DNA from: Alloalcanivorax dieselolei B5
GTDB lineage: Bacteria; Pseudomonadota; Gammaproteobacteria; Pseudomonadales; Alcanivoracaceae
Assembly (NCBI RefSeq): GCF_000300005.1
Contig: NC_018691.1
Span: 1,612,001-1,676,000 of the forward strand
Length of the DNA: 64,000 nucleotides
Direction of reading: 5' to 3'
Numbering within the stretch: position 1 is the stretch's first letter; every line of letters begins with the position of its first letter. The translations under genes and the position numbers were made by a program. Below, piece after piece: positions 19,333 through 28,628 of this stretch. Under the pieces are notes generated by a model that was given only the letters and a program-made list of their open reading frames with translations, ran no database searches and was not told where the DNA came from.

Positions 19333-20439
19333 ATGACCGACACCGTTCAGTTTCAGGAATTGCCCACCGCCTCCGGCCATGTGATTGGCCGCGCCACCCT
19401 TAACGCCCCCGCCGCTCTCAATGCGCTCAGTCTGGAGATGATCGAGTCACTGAGCCGGCGGCTGGACGACTGGCAAAACCGTGACGACATCGTCGCGATC
19501 TGGCTGGAAGGCGCTGGTGACAAGGCGTTTTGCGCCGGCGGTGATGTGGTGGCCCTGCACCGGGCCATGGTGCGCCACGCGGGCAAGGACCGGAACCCGG
19601 AAGTGGAGGCTTACTTCGCCGCCGAATACCGGCTCGACTACCGCCTGCACCGCTCGCCGGTACCGGTGATCTGCTGGGCGGACGGCCTGGTGCTCGGTGG
19701 CGGCATGGGCCTGATGCAAGGCAGCACCTTCCGGCTGGTGACGGCAAACAGCCGGCTTGGTATGCCGGAAATCAACATCGGTCTGTACCCGGACGTGGGC
19801 GCCAGTTGGTTCCTCAATCGCCTGCCGGGCCGTACCGGTTTGTTTCTGGGCCTCACCGGCGTTCATCTCGATGCCCGTGACGCGTTGGATCTGGGGCTGG
19901 CGGACCGCTGCCTGGACCAGGACGCGGAGCACCTGCTGGACGATCTCGGCGGCCAGAGCTTCACCGGCGAGCGCGCCGCCGACAACTCCCTGCTGTTTCG
20001 TTTCTTCCGCGACGCTGCCCACTATCCGCTGCAGTTGGACGGCGCCGTCAGCGCGCGCCGTAATCTTATCGACCGTTGGTGCGACGGCGCTGACTTGCCG
20101 GAAGTGGTGGATACCCTGCTGGCGGCGAAGGAGTGCGACAGCTGGCTGGACAAGGCCCGCGCCAACCTCACCGGCGGTTGTCCGCAAACCGCTTTCCTGG
20201 TGTGGGAGCAACTGCGCCGGGCGCGTTATCTGTCGCTTGAGGATGTGTTCCGCATGGAATGGACGCTGTCGGTGCAATGCGCGCTGCACGCGGATTTCCG
20301 TGAAGGCGTGCGCGCGCTGCTGATCGACAAGGACGGCAAACCGCGCTTCCGCCACCGCAGTGTGCATGAGGTGCCGGCGGGGTACATCGACACTTTCTTC
20401 AAAAACCCGGCGCCGCAGCATCCGCTGGCGGATTTGTAG
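19333..20439 (+). CDS. Enoyl-CoA hydratase/isomerase family protein (3-hydroxyisobutyryl-CoA hydrolase type)
   Basis: 368 residues, about 100 longer than plain crotonases, as in 3-hydroxyisobutyryl-CoA hydrolases of valine catabolism. The oxyanion-hole region is GAGDKAFCAGGDVVALHRA (about 61-79), and WADGLVLGGGMGLMQGSTFR (about 115-134) holds the second backbone NH site. MPEINIGLYPDVGASWFLNR carries the Glu and Asp of the hydrolase active site. The C-terminal extension ends FRHRSVHEVPAGYIDTFF. An ordinary hydratase role is possible. It is monocistronic; a REP pair follows. Confidence 0.85.
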   Translation: MTDTVQFQELPTASGHVIGRATLNAPAALNALSLEMIESLSRRLDDWQNRDDIVAIWLEGAGDKAFCAGGDVVALHRAMVRHAGKDRNPEVEAYFAAEYRLDYRLHRSPVPVICWADGLVLGGGMGLMQGSTFRLVTANSRLGMPEINIGLYPDVGASWFLNRLPGRTGLFLGLTGVHLDARDALDLGLADRCLDQDAEHLLDDLGGQSFTGERAADNSLLFRFFRDAAHYPLQLDGAVSARRNLIDRWCDGADLPEVVDTLLAAKECDSWLDKARANLTGGCPQTAFLVWEQLRRARYLSLEDVFRMEWTLSVQCALHADFREGVRALLIDKDGKPRFRHRSVHEVPAGYIDTFFKNPAPQHPLADL

Positions 20440-20449
20440 GCTCCAGGAA

Positions 20450-20525
20450 GGTTCGCCTGCAGGGCAGGCTCCTACAGCGGCTTCGTCAGCGAGTTTTTTG
20501 TAGGAGCCTGCCCTGCAGGCGAACC
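20450..20525. repeat. REP-like inverted repeat
   Basis: Perfect 27-base arms at 20450-20476 and 20499-20525 around 22 bases. It carries the family core gcctgccctgcaggcg and sits just after the hydratase gene. Confidence 0.8.
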
Positions 20526-20631
20526 GCCCCATAAATACCAGTGATAATGAGTATGCCCGCATTGCGCTGGTGCCCCGCGCCGCCGGGCGTTAGGGTTAGG
20601 CTCCTTCTTCGTTCCAAGCAGGGAGCTAGGC

Positions 20632-21633
20632 ATGTCTTTCCAGCATTACAGCTTGATTCAAGCGCCCATGGCCGGCGGTATCAGTGGTGCCCGTTTCGTC
20701 GCCGAAGCGAGCCGGGCCGGCGCGCTCGGTTCGGTGGGCGCCGGCTATTTGAGCGGCGCCGCGATCCTCGAGTCGGCCCGGGGGGTGCGCGACGCCGGCG
20801 GCGATGCGTTCGCCATCAATCTGTTTATCCCGCCGTCGCAAACGCCGGACGCCGAACAAGTGGTAAACGCAAAGGCGGCGCTGCGTTCCTGCTATGCCGC
20901 CGCCGGCGTGGCCATGCCGGAACAGTTCGCGCCGCTGCCGTCTTTTGACGAGCAGTTTGAAGCGGTACTGGAAGCGCGGCCGGCGGTGTTTTCCTACACC
21001 TTCGGCCGTCTGCCCAGGGATCGCATGGACGCCTGCCGCGCGCGCGGTATCGTCCTGGTGGGCACCGCCACCAGCGTGGCGGAAGCGCAAGCGCTGGCCG
21101 AGGACGGCGTCGATGCGGTGGTACTGCAAGGCGAGGAAGCCGGCGGCCATCGCGGGAGCGTCGACCCGCTGGCACCGGGCATGGCGCTGGACGCTCTGCT
21201 GGCGGCCTGCCGGCAAGCGGTGTCGCTGCCGTTGATCGCCGCCGGCGGTTTGATGGACGGCGCTGACATGGCGCGGGTGATGCGTGCCGGTGCCGCCGCC
21301 GCGCAACTGGGCACGGCGTTTCTGCGCTGCCATGAAGCGGACACGGCGGAAGTCTGGAAACAACGGCTGGCGGACGCCGGCCCCGGCGCCACCGGCGTCA
21401 CCCGCGCGGTGTCCGGCCGCTGGGCACGAGGTCTGGCCAACGCCTGGATGGATGAGCGCGCCCCCCAGGACATTGCCCCCTACCCGGAACAACACCGCCT
21501 GACCTCCCCCTTGCGCAAAGGCGCCGGCGCCGATTGGAAAAGCCTCTGGGCCGGCACCGGCGCGCACCGTTCCCGGGAGATGCCGGTGGCGGAGTTGGTG
21601 CGGACGCTGGAAGAAGAATGGAAAAGCAGTTGA
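20632..21633 (+). CDS. Nitronate monooxygenase family protein
   Basis: 333 residues forming an FMN-dependent TIM barrel of the 2-nitropropane dioxygenase family. It begins with IQAPMAGGISGARFVAEASR, the N-terminal flavin-side motif, and has VVLQGEEAGGHRGSVDPLAP with the family His and the phosphate-binding glycine turn LIAAGGLMDGADMARVMRAG (about residues 204-223). It oxidises nitroalkanes such as propionate 3-nitronate. A ribosome site (agggagctaggc) precedes the ATG. The last codons (AGC AGT TGA) coincide with the left end of repeat element A. Confidence 0.9.
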   Translation: MSFQHYSLIQAPMAGGISGARFVAEASRAGALGSVGAGYLSGAAILESARGVRDAGGDAFAINLFIPPSQTPDAEQVVNAKAALRSCYAAAGVAMPEQFAPLPSFDEQFEAVLEARPAVFSYTFGRLPRDRMDACRARGIVLVGTATSVAEAQALAEDGVDAVVLQGEEAGGHRGSVDPLAPGMALDALLAACRQAVSLPLIAAGGLMDGADMARVMRAGAAAAQLGTAFLRCHEADTAEVWKQRLADAGPGATGVTRAVSGRWARGLANAWMDERAPQDIAPYPEQHRLTSPLRKGAGADWKSLWAGTGAHRSREMPVAELVRTLEEEWKSS

Positions 21634-21967
21634 TAGTTGACAGTGGACAGCGAAAAACAAAATTAGCCGCTGTGGGAAGCTTGCCTGCAAGCGAATGGGG
21701 GTTCGCTTCAGCGTTTGGCAATATTCGCCTGCAAGCAAGCTCCCACAGAAAGGAAAGATTGATCCGAGAGAAAAGAGGCCGCGTCCAGGGTTTAGGCGCG
21801 GCCTTTTGGTTTATAAAGATGAAAAAATAATGGAGCAGTGCCAGAACTCGAAAGTTGTGAATTCGCAAATAGCCTTTGCAAGATCGCAAAGTGTGCTTTG
21901 GTCCAGTCTTTATCGCTGTCAACTGTCCACTGTCAACTGCTTTTGTTGTCCACTATCAACTGTCAAC
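21628..21967. mobile_element. Composite palindromic element, copy A
   Basis: The left end runs agttgatagttgacagtgg then acagcgaaaaac. The centre has a REP stem-loop (arms 21670-21696 and 21723-21748). The right end, 21911-21967, repeats the left sequence in inverse, partly doubled. A hairpin with loose ggccgcg/cgcggcc arms lies at 21777-21806. Genes on both sides end inside the element: the nitronate monooxygenase stop on the left and the ygfZ stop on the right. There is no coding capacity. It fills the gap between these convergent genes. Confidence 0.72.
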
Positions 21968-22918
21968 TTTCTTCGGTAGCTCATAAGGCAAATCGAGCGA
22001 CGTTACGTTCAGCGCCTGATCATCAGCGAACAACTCTCCTTCATGGTCCAAACGCACCACCGCGAGCAGGCGGGGGGTGGGTTCGCCGCGGGCGCTGTCG
22101 ACCACTTCGCCGACGGCGCGGCCGTCGGTGTTGCGCAGAGGTTGTCCCGGGGAGAGGGGCGGGCCGTTGTAGGTGAAGGCGGCCATGCGTTGCTTGAGCT
22201 TGCCCTTGAAGTGCATGCGCGCCACCACTTCCTGGCCGGTGTAGCAGCCTTTGTTGAAGCTGACGCCGCCGAGCAGGTCGTAGTTGAGCACCTGGGGCAG
22301 GAACAGATCCTCGCCGCCGGGGTAGATCTGGCCTTCGCCGGCGCCGATATCGAGAAAACGCCAGCCCTCGCCGTCGACCGGGGTGCGGCTTGCCCGCTTA
22401 AGTTGCGCCCGGCTCAGTTCCGCCAGGGCGTCGTCAGCGCCGATCACCAGCAATTGCTCGGTGAGCGGATAACGCAGCAGGGTCAGGCCATCATGGTGGC
22501 GGCCGTGGCCTGCTTCCGGCAGCGGCAGGCCGGTTTGCTCCAGCGCTCCGGCCAGTCCGATCACGCGCAGATCCTCCGCCACTTCAAACGTCACCTTGGC
22601 GCGCAGGCGGTATTTTTCCAGGCAACGGATCACCGTCTCGGCCATGGTCGCCGGGCACAGGATCAGATAGCCCTGGTCATCGCGGATCAGGCGCAGGCTC
22701 ACCAGGCCCCGGCCTTTCAGCGACAGATGCATGGCGGCATGGTGCTCGCCCTGGTCGATCCGTTGCAGGTCACAGGTGAGTTGCCCTTGCAGATAGGACC
22801 CCGCTTCCTCGCCGCGCACCCGCACCACCGCCAGATGGTCGCAGATCGCCAGGGCCGGTGTGGTAACGCCGCCGTTGGCGGGGGAGAGTTCAGCGATCAA
22901 AGAAGACCAAGCGCTCAT
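21956..22918 (-). CDS. ygfZ: Folate-binding Fe-S cluster repair protein YgfZ
   Basis: 320 residues. It is a tetrahydrofolate-binding GcvT relative that helps maintain enzymes with Fe-S clusters. The signature KGCYTGQEVVARMHFKGK is at about residues 222-239 (family K-G-C-Y-x-G-Q-E). I prefer MSAWSSL at 22918 over an ATG 10 codons upstream, since the longer start has no ribosome site or homology. The C-terminus, KKVDS and stop, is written by the right end of element A. E. coli has ygfZ divergent from sdhE (ygfY)-ygfX, and the same layout is kept here, but with an insertion between them. Confidence 0.92.
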   Translation of the reverse strand: MSAWSSLIAELSPANGGVTTPALAICDHLAVVRVRGEEAGSYLQGQLTCDLQRIDQGEHHAAMHLSLKGRGLVSLRLIRDDQGYLILCPATMAETVIRCLEKYRLRAKVTFEVAEDLRVIGLAGALEQTGLPLPEAGHGRHHDGLTLLRYPLTEQLLVIGADDALAELSRAQLKRASRTPVDGEGWRFLDIGAGEGQIYPGGEDLFLPQVLNYDLLGGVSFNKGCYTGQEVVARMHFKGKLKQRMAAFTYNGPPLSPGQPLRNTDGRAVGEVVDSARGEPTPRLLAVVRLDHEGELFADDQALNVTSLDLPYELPKKVDS

Positions 22919-22979
22919 AGTGTTCCCGGTTGTTGGCTGGTCACACATGATAGGGAATCGGGGTGGGTGCTGTCAGCCG

Positions 22980-23250
22980 AAGAGCCTGTTTAAGGTCTCT
23001 ACGCCGCCGCGTTGCCGCTGGAAAAGCCGCCAGACGACGTCATGGACTGCAGGCTCTGGTGGGTCCAAAGTCAAAGGCCGGGGCGTCGTCTGGCGGCTTT
23101 TCCAGCGCAACCCGAAGGGCCGGGCCCCTTTTTCCGCCAGGCCGCGATTACGCTTGTTTATGTAGAATGACTACACCGCACAATCGGAATCACGACCTGA
23201 CGAAAAAATGAACTCCGGCGCGGTGGCGTAGAGACCTTAAACAGGCTCTT
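22980..23250. mobile_element. 271-bp MITE-like element with nested inverted repeats
   Basis: Terminal inverted repeats of about 31 bases (aagagcctgtttaaggtctc at 22980, inverse at 23220-23250) match with a single mismatch. A second inverted pair lies within: 23011-23039 against 23084-23110, with one base missing. No transposase frame is present and no target duplication is obvious. It sits between ygfZ and sdhE, so it separates sdhE from its native upstream region. A tagaat at 23163 could act as an outward -10, but no good -35 is seen. Confidence 0.7.
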
Positions 23251-23313
23251 ACCATATCGCCGGAACGTCGCCTGACATACAATTGCTCGCCTGCAATCGT
23301 ATTGGGGAAAGAC

Positions 23314-23571
23314 ATGTCGCTGGCCGATCTGAAACGTCGTTATCGCTGGCAGTGCCGTCGTGGCGCTTCCGAGGTGGAGGTGGTGCTGTACGGCTATCTG
23401 GATCATCACTTCGAGCAGGATAGCGAGGCCAACCGGGCGCTGTTCCCGAAACTGCTGGAATGCGCGGACGTCGACATGCTGGAGTGGTTCACCGCCCGTT
23501 CGGAACCGCAAGACCTGGAGTTGCGCGCCTATGTCCGGCACATACTCGGCCTCGTTTCCACCCCGTCTTGA
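23314..23571 (+). CDS. sdhE: Succinate dehydrogenase flavinylation factor SdhE
   Basis: 85 residues. SdhE promotes covalent attachment of FAD to the flavoprotein subunit of succinate dehydrogenase and related enzymes. The essential RGxxE motif is seen in WQCRRGASEVEVVL (about residues 12-25), followed by FPKLLECADVDMLEWF. The start is at ATG 23314 with ggggaaagac upstream; a TTG four codons earlier is less likely. It overlaps ygfX by 41 bases, the usual coupled pair. Confidence 0.93.
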   Translation: MSLADLKRRYRWQCRRGASEVEVVLYGYLDHHFEQDSEANRALFPKLLECADVDMLEWFTARSEPQDLELRAYVRHILGLVSTPS

Positions 23572-23965
23572 GCTGGGTCCTTCGGCCTGGCCGCGCCGTC
23601 TGCGCCTTGCCGCTTTGCTGATTGCCGCGCTGGCGCTGTGGCACAGCGCGGTGCCGGCGTGGGCCTTGCCGCCGCTGCTGGTAGGGCTGGCCTGGGGGTT
23701 GTGGCAGTGGACGCCGCCGCAGGTGAGGGCGGTGGCGGTGACCGCCACGGAAGTGACTCTGGTGTTGGAAAATGGGGATCTGGAGGATCGGGGTTCGGAA
23801 GGGCACAGGGTCACGGTGACGGCGCCGTTCCGCGCCTGGACGCCCGGGTCCTGGCTGGCACTGCGCTGCCCCGGCCGGGGCTGGGTCTGGATCTTCGCCG
23901 ACCAGGCCGGGGAGGCGGCGCTCACGCCGCTGCGTCAGGTGCTCTGGCTCAATCGGCGGCGCTGA
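23531..23965 (+). CDS. ygfX: YgfX-like inner membrane protein
   Basis: 144 residues. Two adjacent membrane segments lie at about residues 22-60 ([20 protein letters not shown] and [15 protein letters not shown]), followed by a beta-rich cytoplasmic tail with [11 protein letters not shown]. The size, topology and position directly after sdhE fit YgfX (CptA in E. coli, reported as a membrane toxin paired with SdhE/CptB; that interpretation is disputed). Sequence identity is low in this family, so the call rests partly on context. The 3' end overlaps the end of nadB on the other strand by 17 bases. Confidence 0.75.
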   Translation: MSGTYSASFPPRLELGPSAWPRRLRLAALLIAALALWHSAVPAWALPPLLVGLAWGLWQWTPPQVRAVAVTATEVTLVLENGDLEDRGSEGHRVTVTAPFRAWTPGSWLALRCPGRGWVWIFADQAGEAALTPLRQVLWLNRRR

Positions 23966-25586
23966 CCGGCGAAAGGGCGCCCTCGTGCAGGGGGCTGTTG
24001 TCCGGCACCAGAACGCTGTCACGTGGCGGATCCTGGGGGCCGGGAAACTCGCGCATGAAATGCAGGCCCCGGCTTTCCCGGCGCTGCAGCGCCGAGCGGA
24101 TGATCAGGTCGGCGATCACCACCAGGTTGCGCAGCTCCAGCAGATCGTTGCTGATGTGGTAGTTGCTGTAATAGTCGCTGATTTCCTTCTGCAGCAAATC
24201 CACTCGGTGCTGCGCCCGCTCCAGCCGTTTGACCGTACGCACGATGCCCACGTAGTCCCACATGAAGCGCCGCAACTCATCCCAGTTGTGGCTGATCACC
24301 ACGTCTTCGTCGGAGTCGGTGACCAGGCTGTCGTCCCATTCCTCGGCGCCGCGCGGCAGCGGCAGACCGGCAAGGTGCTCGCTGATGTGGCGGGCCACGG
24401 AGCGGCCGTACACCAGGCATTCCAGCAGGGAATTGCTGGCCATGCGGTTGGCGCCGTGCAGGCCGGTGAAACTGGTTTCGCCCAGCGCGTACAGACCGGG
24501 CAGGTCGGTTTCGCCGTTCTCGTTGATCATCACCCCGCCGCAAGTGTAATGGGCCGCCGGCACCACCGGGATCGGATCGCGGGTGATGTCCAGACCCAGT
24601 TGCAGGCACTTGGCGTAGACGGTGGGGAAGTGCTCGATGATGAAATCCGCCGGCTTGTGGCTGATGTCCAGATACAGGCAGTCGGCGCCCAGGCGCTTCA
24701 TCTCGTGGTCGATGGCGCGGGCCACCACGTCCCGTGGCGCCAGTTCCGCCCGTTCATGGAAGCGCGGCATGAAACGTTCGCCGTTGGGCAGCAGCAGTTT
24801 GCCGCCTTCGCCACGGATCGCCTCGGTGATCAGGAAGCTCTTGGCCTTGGGGTGGTACAGGCAGGTGGGGTGGAACTGCATGAATTCCATGTTCGCCACC
24901 CGGCAGCCGGCGCGCCAGGCCATGGCGATGCCGTCGCCGGTGGCCACGTCCGGATTGGAAGTGTACAGGTACACCTTGGAGGCGCCGCCGGTGGCCAGCA
25001 CCACCGAGCGGGCCAGAATGACATCGGTTGCGCCGCTGCGGATATCGTGCACATAGGCGCCGCAGCAGCGCCGCTCGCCATTGTGCACCTGGGTGATCAG
25101 GTCCACCGCCACCCGGTGTTCGAACCGTTCCACATTGGTTTTTTCCTTGACGCGGTCGATCAGCGTGCTGGAAATCGCCACGCCGGTGGCGTCGGCGGCG
25201 TGGATGATGCGCCGGTGGCTGTGGCCGCCTTCGCGGGTCAAGTGGTAGGGCAGGGGCGCGTCCTGGCCGCCGGGCATGCGGGTGAAATCCACCCCTTGTT
25301 CAATCAGCCAGCGGATCGCTTCCGGGCCGTTTTCCACGGTGAACCGCACCGCGTCGTCGTGGCACAGGCCGGCGCCGGCCACATGGGTGTCCTGGACATG
25401 GCTGTCCATGGAATCGGATTCATCCAGCACCGCCGCCACGCCGCCCTGGGCGTAATAGGTGCTGGCGTGGGTCAGTTCACCCTTGGAAAGCAGTGCCACG
25501 CGGGCATCGTCGGGCAGGCGCAGGGCCACGGTCAGGCCGGCGGCGCCGGAACCGATGATCAGAACGTCGTAATGAAAGGTTGCCAT
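23949..25586 (-). CDS. nadB: L-aspartate oxidase
   Basis: 545 residues. It oxidises L-aspartate to iminoaspartate with FAD, the first step of NAD synthesis. The FAD dinucleotide fold is [16 protein letters not shown] (residues 6-21). The substrate block [20 protein letters not shown] (about 119-138) and the flavin contact [20 protein letters not shown] (about 350-369) identify this subgroup rather than succinate dehydrogenase. The C-terminal helical domain is present. It is divergent from the sigma-E operon, as in Pseudomonas and E. coli (nadB-rpoE). Confidence 0.96.
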   Translation of the reverse strand: MATFHYDVLIIGSGAAGLTVALRLPDDARVALLSKGELTHASTYYAQGGVAAVLDESDSMDSHVQDTHVAGAGLCHDDAVRFTVENGPEAIRWLIEQGVDFTRMPGGQDAPLPYHLTREGGHSHRRIIHAADATGVAISSTLIDRVKEKTNVERFEHRVAVDLITQVHNGERRCCGAYVHDIRSGATDVILARSVVLATGGASKVYLYTSNPDVATGDGIAMAWRAGCRVANMEFMQFHPTCLYHPKAKSFLITEAIRGEGGKLLLPNGERFMPRFHERAELAPRDVVARAIDHEMKRLGADCLYLDISHKPADFIIEHFPTVYAKCLQLGLDITRDPIPVVPAAHYTCGGVMINENGETDLPGLYALGETSFTGLHGANRMASNSLLECLVYGRSVARHISEHLAGLPLPRGAEEWDDSLVTDSDEDVVISHNWDELRRFMWDYVGIVRTVKRLERAQHRVDLLQKEISDYYSNYHISNDLLELRNLVVIADLIIRSALQRRESRGLHFMREFPGPQDPPRDSVLVPDNSPLHEGALSPVSAAD

Positions 25587-25954
25587 AGCTATCCGCGGTT
25601 ATCCGCGCCGCCGGCTCGACACCGTGACCGGGGACGATACGCAAAGCGGCGGATTATGGAGGTGAATTGTTGAACCATTGTGAAAACCGGCCATGTTCAG
25701 GGAGGCCAGTATAGCGGTCCAGGTAACTCCTGTTACAATACCGCGCTTCAATCCTGGCTGGCGGCGCCGAATTCGCTCCGGCACGGCCAGGGCAAGGCGA
25801 AGAACGCGACGTTCCGGGGGGCACAGTGCTTCTGCAACACCAGCTCACGACGGGAAAAACAGGGCCATCGGCGCCTGGTCGGTATGCGCCGCGCGTGCCG
25901 TGCCGACGGGATGCCGCCGCTCGTCTTGCCACGACCACCCCGAAGGAGTGCTAG
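25587..25954. other. nadB-rpoE divergent intergenic region, no gene seen
   Basis: 368 bases without a supported gene. It should contain the nadB promoter and the sigma-E operon promoters. A short gtaac/gttac inverted pair lies at 25723-25736. I could not assign a sigma-E -35/-10 with confidence. Short open frames here have no ribosome sites. Confidence 0.5.
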
Positions 25955-26539
25955 GTGTCCGACGAACAGTTGGTCAAAAAAGCCAAGATTGGTGATCAGC
26001 GCGCCTTCGAAGTGTTGGTACTGAAGTACCAGCAACGCATTTTCGCTCTCATCAGCCGTTACGTCCGCGACCAGGATGAGGTCCAGGACGTGGCTCAGGA
26101 AGCCTTTATCAAAGCCTGGCGCGCCTTGCCGCGGTTCCGCGGTGACAGTGCCTTCTATACCTGGCTTTACCGCATCGCCGTCAATACCGCCAAGAACCAT
26201 CTGGTGGCCCAGGGGCGCCGTCCTCCGGGCACCGACCTGGATGCCGCCGAGGCGGAACAGTACAGTGGTGCGGAAATCCTGCACGAGATTGGAACCCCTG
26301 AGTCCCATGTGTTGTCTGAGGAGCTGGAGGCAGTAATCCACCGGGCCATCGAGGCACTGCCCCAGGAACTCAAGACCGCCGTGACCCTGCGTGAATTCGA
26401 GGGCCTCAGCTATGAGGACATCGCGGTGGTCATGGAATGTCCGGTGGGAACGGTGCGTTCGCGCATCTTCCGGGCTCGGGAAGCCATCGACGAGGCGGTG
26501 CGGCCCCTGCTAGGGTCGCAACGTGGAGACAAAGGGTGA
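25955..26539 (+). CDS. rpoE: Envelope-stress sigma factor RpoE/AlgU
   Basis: 194 residues from a GTG start with cgaaggagtgctag upstream. It is an ECF sigma factor controlling envelope stress and, in Pseudomonas, alginate genes. Region 2 includes RIFALISRYVRDQDEVQDVA and FYTWLYRIAVNTAKNHLV; region 4 includes LKTAVTLREFEGLSYEDIA and CPVGTVRSRIFRARE. It is first in the rpoE-mucA-mucB-mucC-mucD operon. It is probably autoregulated and held by MucA until envelope stress. Confidence 0.96.
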   Translation: MSDEQLVKKAKIGDQRAFEVLVLKYQQRIFALISRYVRDQDEVQDVAQEAFIKAWRALPRFRGDSAFYTWLYRIAVNTAKNHLVAQGRRPPGTDLDAAEAEQYSGAEILHEIGTPESHVLSEELEAVIHRAIEALPQELKTAVTLREFEGLSYEDIAVVMECPVGTVRSRIFRAREAIDEAVRPLLGSQRGDKG

Positions 26540-26543
26540 GGTC

Positions 26544-27134
26544 ATGAAACGGGACTTTGAAGTGTTGTCCGCCCTGCTGGACGGTGAAACCAATGAATTC
26601 GAGACGCGGCGGGTGCTGCGGGATCTGGATACGCTGGATGAGAGCGATCTGGATACCCTGGCCCGTTGGCAACTCACCCGTGATGTGATGCATGGCCAGG
26701 CGGTTCGGCCGGTGCCATCGTCCTTTAACGCGCGTCTGTCCGAGGCGCTGGCGGCGGAATCGGCGCCGGCGCGCCGGTCCGGCCTGGTGGGTGGTTTCGC
26801 CCGGGTGGCGGTGGCCGCCTCCGTGGCCGCGGCCACCGTGGTGGGCTGGCAGTACTGGAGTGGGCCCTCCGGCTCTTCCCTGTCTTCCGGCGCGCCGCAA
26901 AACACCCTGGCCGCCAATGATCAGCGCATGAGCCGTCCGTTCGGCGATCTTTCGCTGGTGTCGCAAAGTGCCCGTGGCGGTGCCGGCGCGGTGCCGGTGC
27001 AGGTCAACGCGGCCCAGCCGCGGGTCAACGCCATGCTGATGCGGCACAGTGAGTTCGCCGCGCGCCACAGCGGGCAGGGCATGATGCCTTATGCCCGTCT
27101 GGTGAGCATGGACGCCCGCAACGGAGCACGCTAA
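26544..27134 (+). CDS. mucA: Anti-sigma-E factor MucA/RseA
   Basis: 196 residues from ATG 26544, after ggtgaggtc. The N-terminal cytoplasmic domain that clamps the sigma factor includes LSALLDGETNEFETRRVL and WQLTRDVMHG. A single membrane segment (ARVAVAASVAAATVVGWQYW, about residues 85-104) is followed by a periplasmic tail ending PYARLVSMDARNGAR. Regulated proteolysis by AlgW/DegS-type and RseP-type proteases would release the sigma factor. It starts 4 bases after rpoE. Confidence 0.94.
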   Translation: MKRDFEVLSALLDGETNEFETRRVLRDLDTLDESDLDTLARWQLTRDVMHGQAVRPVPSSFNARLSEALAAESAPARRSGLVGGFARVAVAASVAAATVVGWQYWSGPSGSSLSSGAPQNTLAANDQRMSRPFGDLSLVSQSARGGAGAVPVQVNAAQPRVNAMLMRHSEFAARHSGQGMMPYARLVSMDARNGAR

Positions 27135-27137
27135 CGA

Positions 27138-28118
27138 ATGCTGCGAACCCTCGCTTTTGGTCTGACCCTGATCGCGCCGCTGCCGGCGCTGCTGCTCGCC
27201 CCGCCGGCCTCGGCTCAGGAAGCCCCCGCGGCGACCCTGCTGCAATCCATGTCCGAGGCGTCCCGGCAACTCAACTATAAAGGCCGTTTCCTCTATCAGT
27301 TTGGTGCCGAAGTGAGCACCATGGAGGTGAGTCATGCGGTCTTCGACGATCATCAATATCAGCGTCTGACCCATCTCGACGGCCGCCTGGTGGAAGTGCT
27401 GCGGCGTGGACCGGAACTGGTTTGCCTGCATTCCAACGGCACCCTGACCCGGATCTCCGACGACGCCGACGGCTCCCCGCTGGAATTCCAGGACCGGCTG
27501 GCGAGCGCCATCCCTTCCCAGTACAACGTTCTCCTCGACGGTGACGGCCGCGTCGCTGGCCGATCGACCCTGCGCGTGCGCGTGGCGCCGCTGGACAACC
27601 ACCGTTACGGTTACCGGCTGTGGCTGGATGACGAAAGCAAACTGCTGCTGAAGTCGGAAATGGTGGATGGCAACGGCCTGGCGCTGGAGCGAGTGGAATT
27701 CGTCACCCTGGATTTGAGTCCCGGGCTGCAACGGGCAGACTTCGATGTGCCCGAGACCCACAGCGAACGGGCCCTGGAAAACGTGGCGTCTTCCCGGCCC
27801 GGTAATTTCGTCATTGAGGCGCAGTGGCTGCCCGGCGGTTTCGAGGCCGTGGATCAGGACTGGCGCCGTGTCGACACGGTGGCGGATCCGGTGGCGGCAC
27901 AGAGTTACAGTGACGGTCTCGCCACCTTCACCGTTTTCGCCGAAGCCACCGACGGCGCCAGCCCCGAAGAGGGGGTCAGCCGGGTCGGTCCCACCGTGGC
28001 GATCAGCCGCCACACCCAGAACGGGCCAGTTACCTTCCTTATGACCCTGGTGGGTGAAATCCCCCAGCCCACGGCCGAACGGGTCATGCAATCAATACAG
28101 GTCTCCACGGCGCAATGA
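27138..28118 (+). CDS. mucB: Periplasmic regulator MucB/RseB
   Basis: 326 residues with a cleavable signal peptide (TLIAPLPALLLAPPASAQEA). It binds the periplasmic part of MucA and shields it from the site-1 protease, responding to lipids and lipopolysaccharide. The body has the MucB blocks SRQLNYKGRFLYQFG, LLDGDGRVAGRSTLRVRVAP and FVIEAQWLPGGF. It starts 3 bases after mucA and overlaps mucC by 4 bases. Confidence 0.94.
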   Translation: MLRTLAFGLTLIAPLPALLLAPPASAQEAPAATLLQSMSEASRQLNYKGRFLYQFGAEVSTMEVSHAVFDDHQYQRLTHLDGRLVEVLRRGPELVCLHSNGTLTRISDDADGSPLEFQDRLASAIPSQYNVLLDGDGRVAGRSTLRVRVAPLDNHRYGYRLWLDDESKLLLKSEMVDGNGLALERVEFVTLDLSPGLQRADFDVPETHSERALENVASSRPGNFVIEAQWLPGGFEAVDQDWRRVDTVADPVAAQSYSDGLATFTVFAEATDGASPEEGVSRVGPTVAISRHTQNGPVTFLMTLVGEIPQPTAERVMQSIQVSTAQ

Positions 28119-28576
28119 TCGAGGAGCACGGGCGCGTGGTGGCACGGGAGCCCGGCGCGATCTGGGTGGAAACCGTGCGGGCCGGTGTCTGTGATGCCTG
28201 CCAGGCCCGTAAGGGCTGCGGCCATCGTCTGATCAATCAAAGCGGCGGGCAGCGTGCCCGTCTTCGCGTGTTGACCCGCGACACTTTCCAGGACGACGAG
28301 GAAGTGGTGGTGGGCATTCCCGAAGGCGCTTTGCTGCGCGGTGCTCTGTGGGTTTACGCTTTACCCCTGGTTTTACTGTTTGCGGGCGCTTTGCTCGGCG
28401 GCGCCTTGCCGTTGCCGTTCGACGGCGCCGCGCTGTTCGGGGTGCTGGGCCTGCTGCTGGGTTTCATCATCAATCGTTGGCGCGATCGCGGTGATCGCGG
28501 CCGGGCGTATCAACCAACGGTCCTGCGCCGCCGTCCGGTGCGGGAGGATGGGGCGGTCAGGATCGTTTCGCCATAA
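28115..28576 (+). CDS. rseC: RseC/MucC family membrane regulator
   Basis: 153 residues. The N-terminal cytoplasmic part has a cysteine cluster (VCDACQARKGCGHRL) shared by the RseC family, possibly a redox or metal site. Two membrane segments follow (ALWVYALPLVLLFAGALLGG and AALFGVLGLLLGFIINRW), and the tail is basic. RseC modulates sigma-E activity and has a link to reducing power (Rsx/Rnf) in some species. It overlaps mucB by 4 bases in the operon. Confidence 0.9.
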   Translation: MIEEHGRVVAREPGAIWVETVRAGVCDACQARKGCGHRLINQSGGQRARLRVLTRDTFQDDEEVVVGIPEGALLRGALWVYALPLVLLFAGALLGGALPLPFDGAALFGVLGLLLGFIINRWRDRGDRGRAYQPTVLRRRPVREDGAVRIVSP

Positions 28577-28628
28577 CCGCTGTCAGCACAAGACACACTA
28601 GACTCCATCGATGCACAGGGAGCTTTCC

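Noticed and set aside
20590-20600. Telomere-like gttagggttagg before the nitronate monooxygenase gene
   Set aside because: Two units only; a chance match.
23985-25673. 562-codon antisense frame across nadB
   Set aside because: nadB is certain; the antisense product has no domain.
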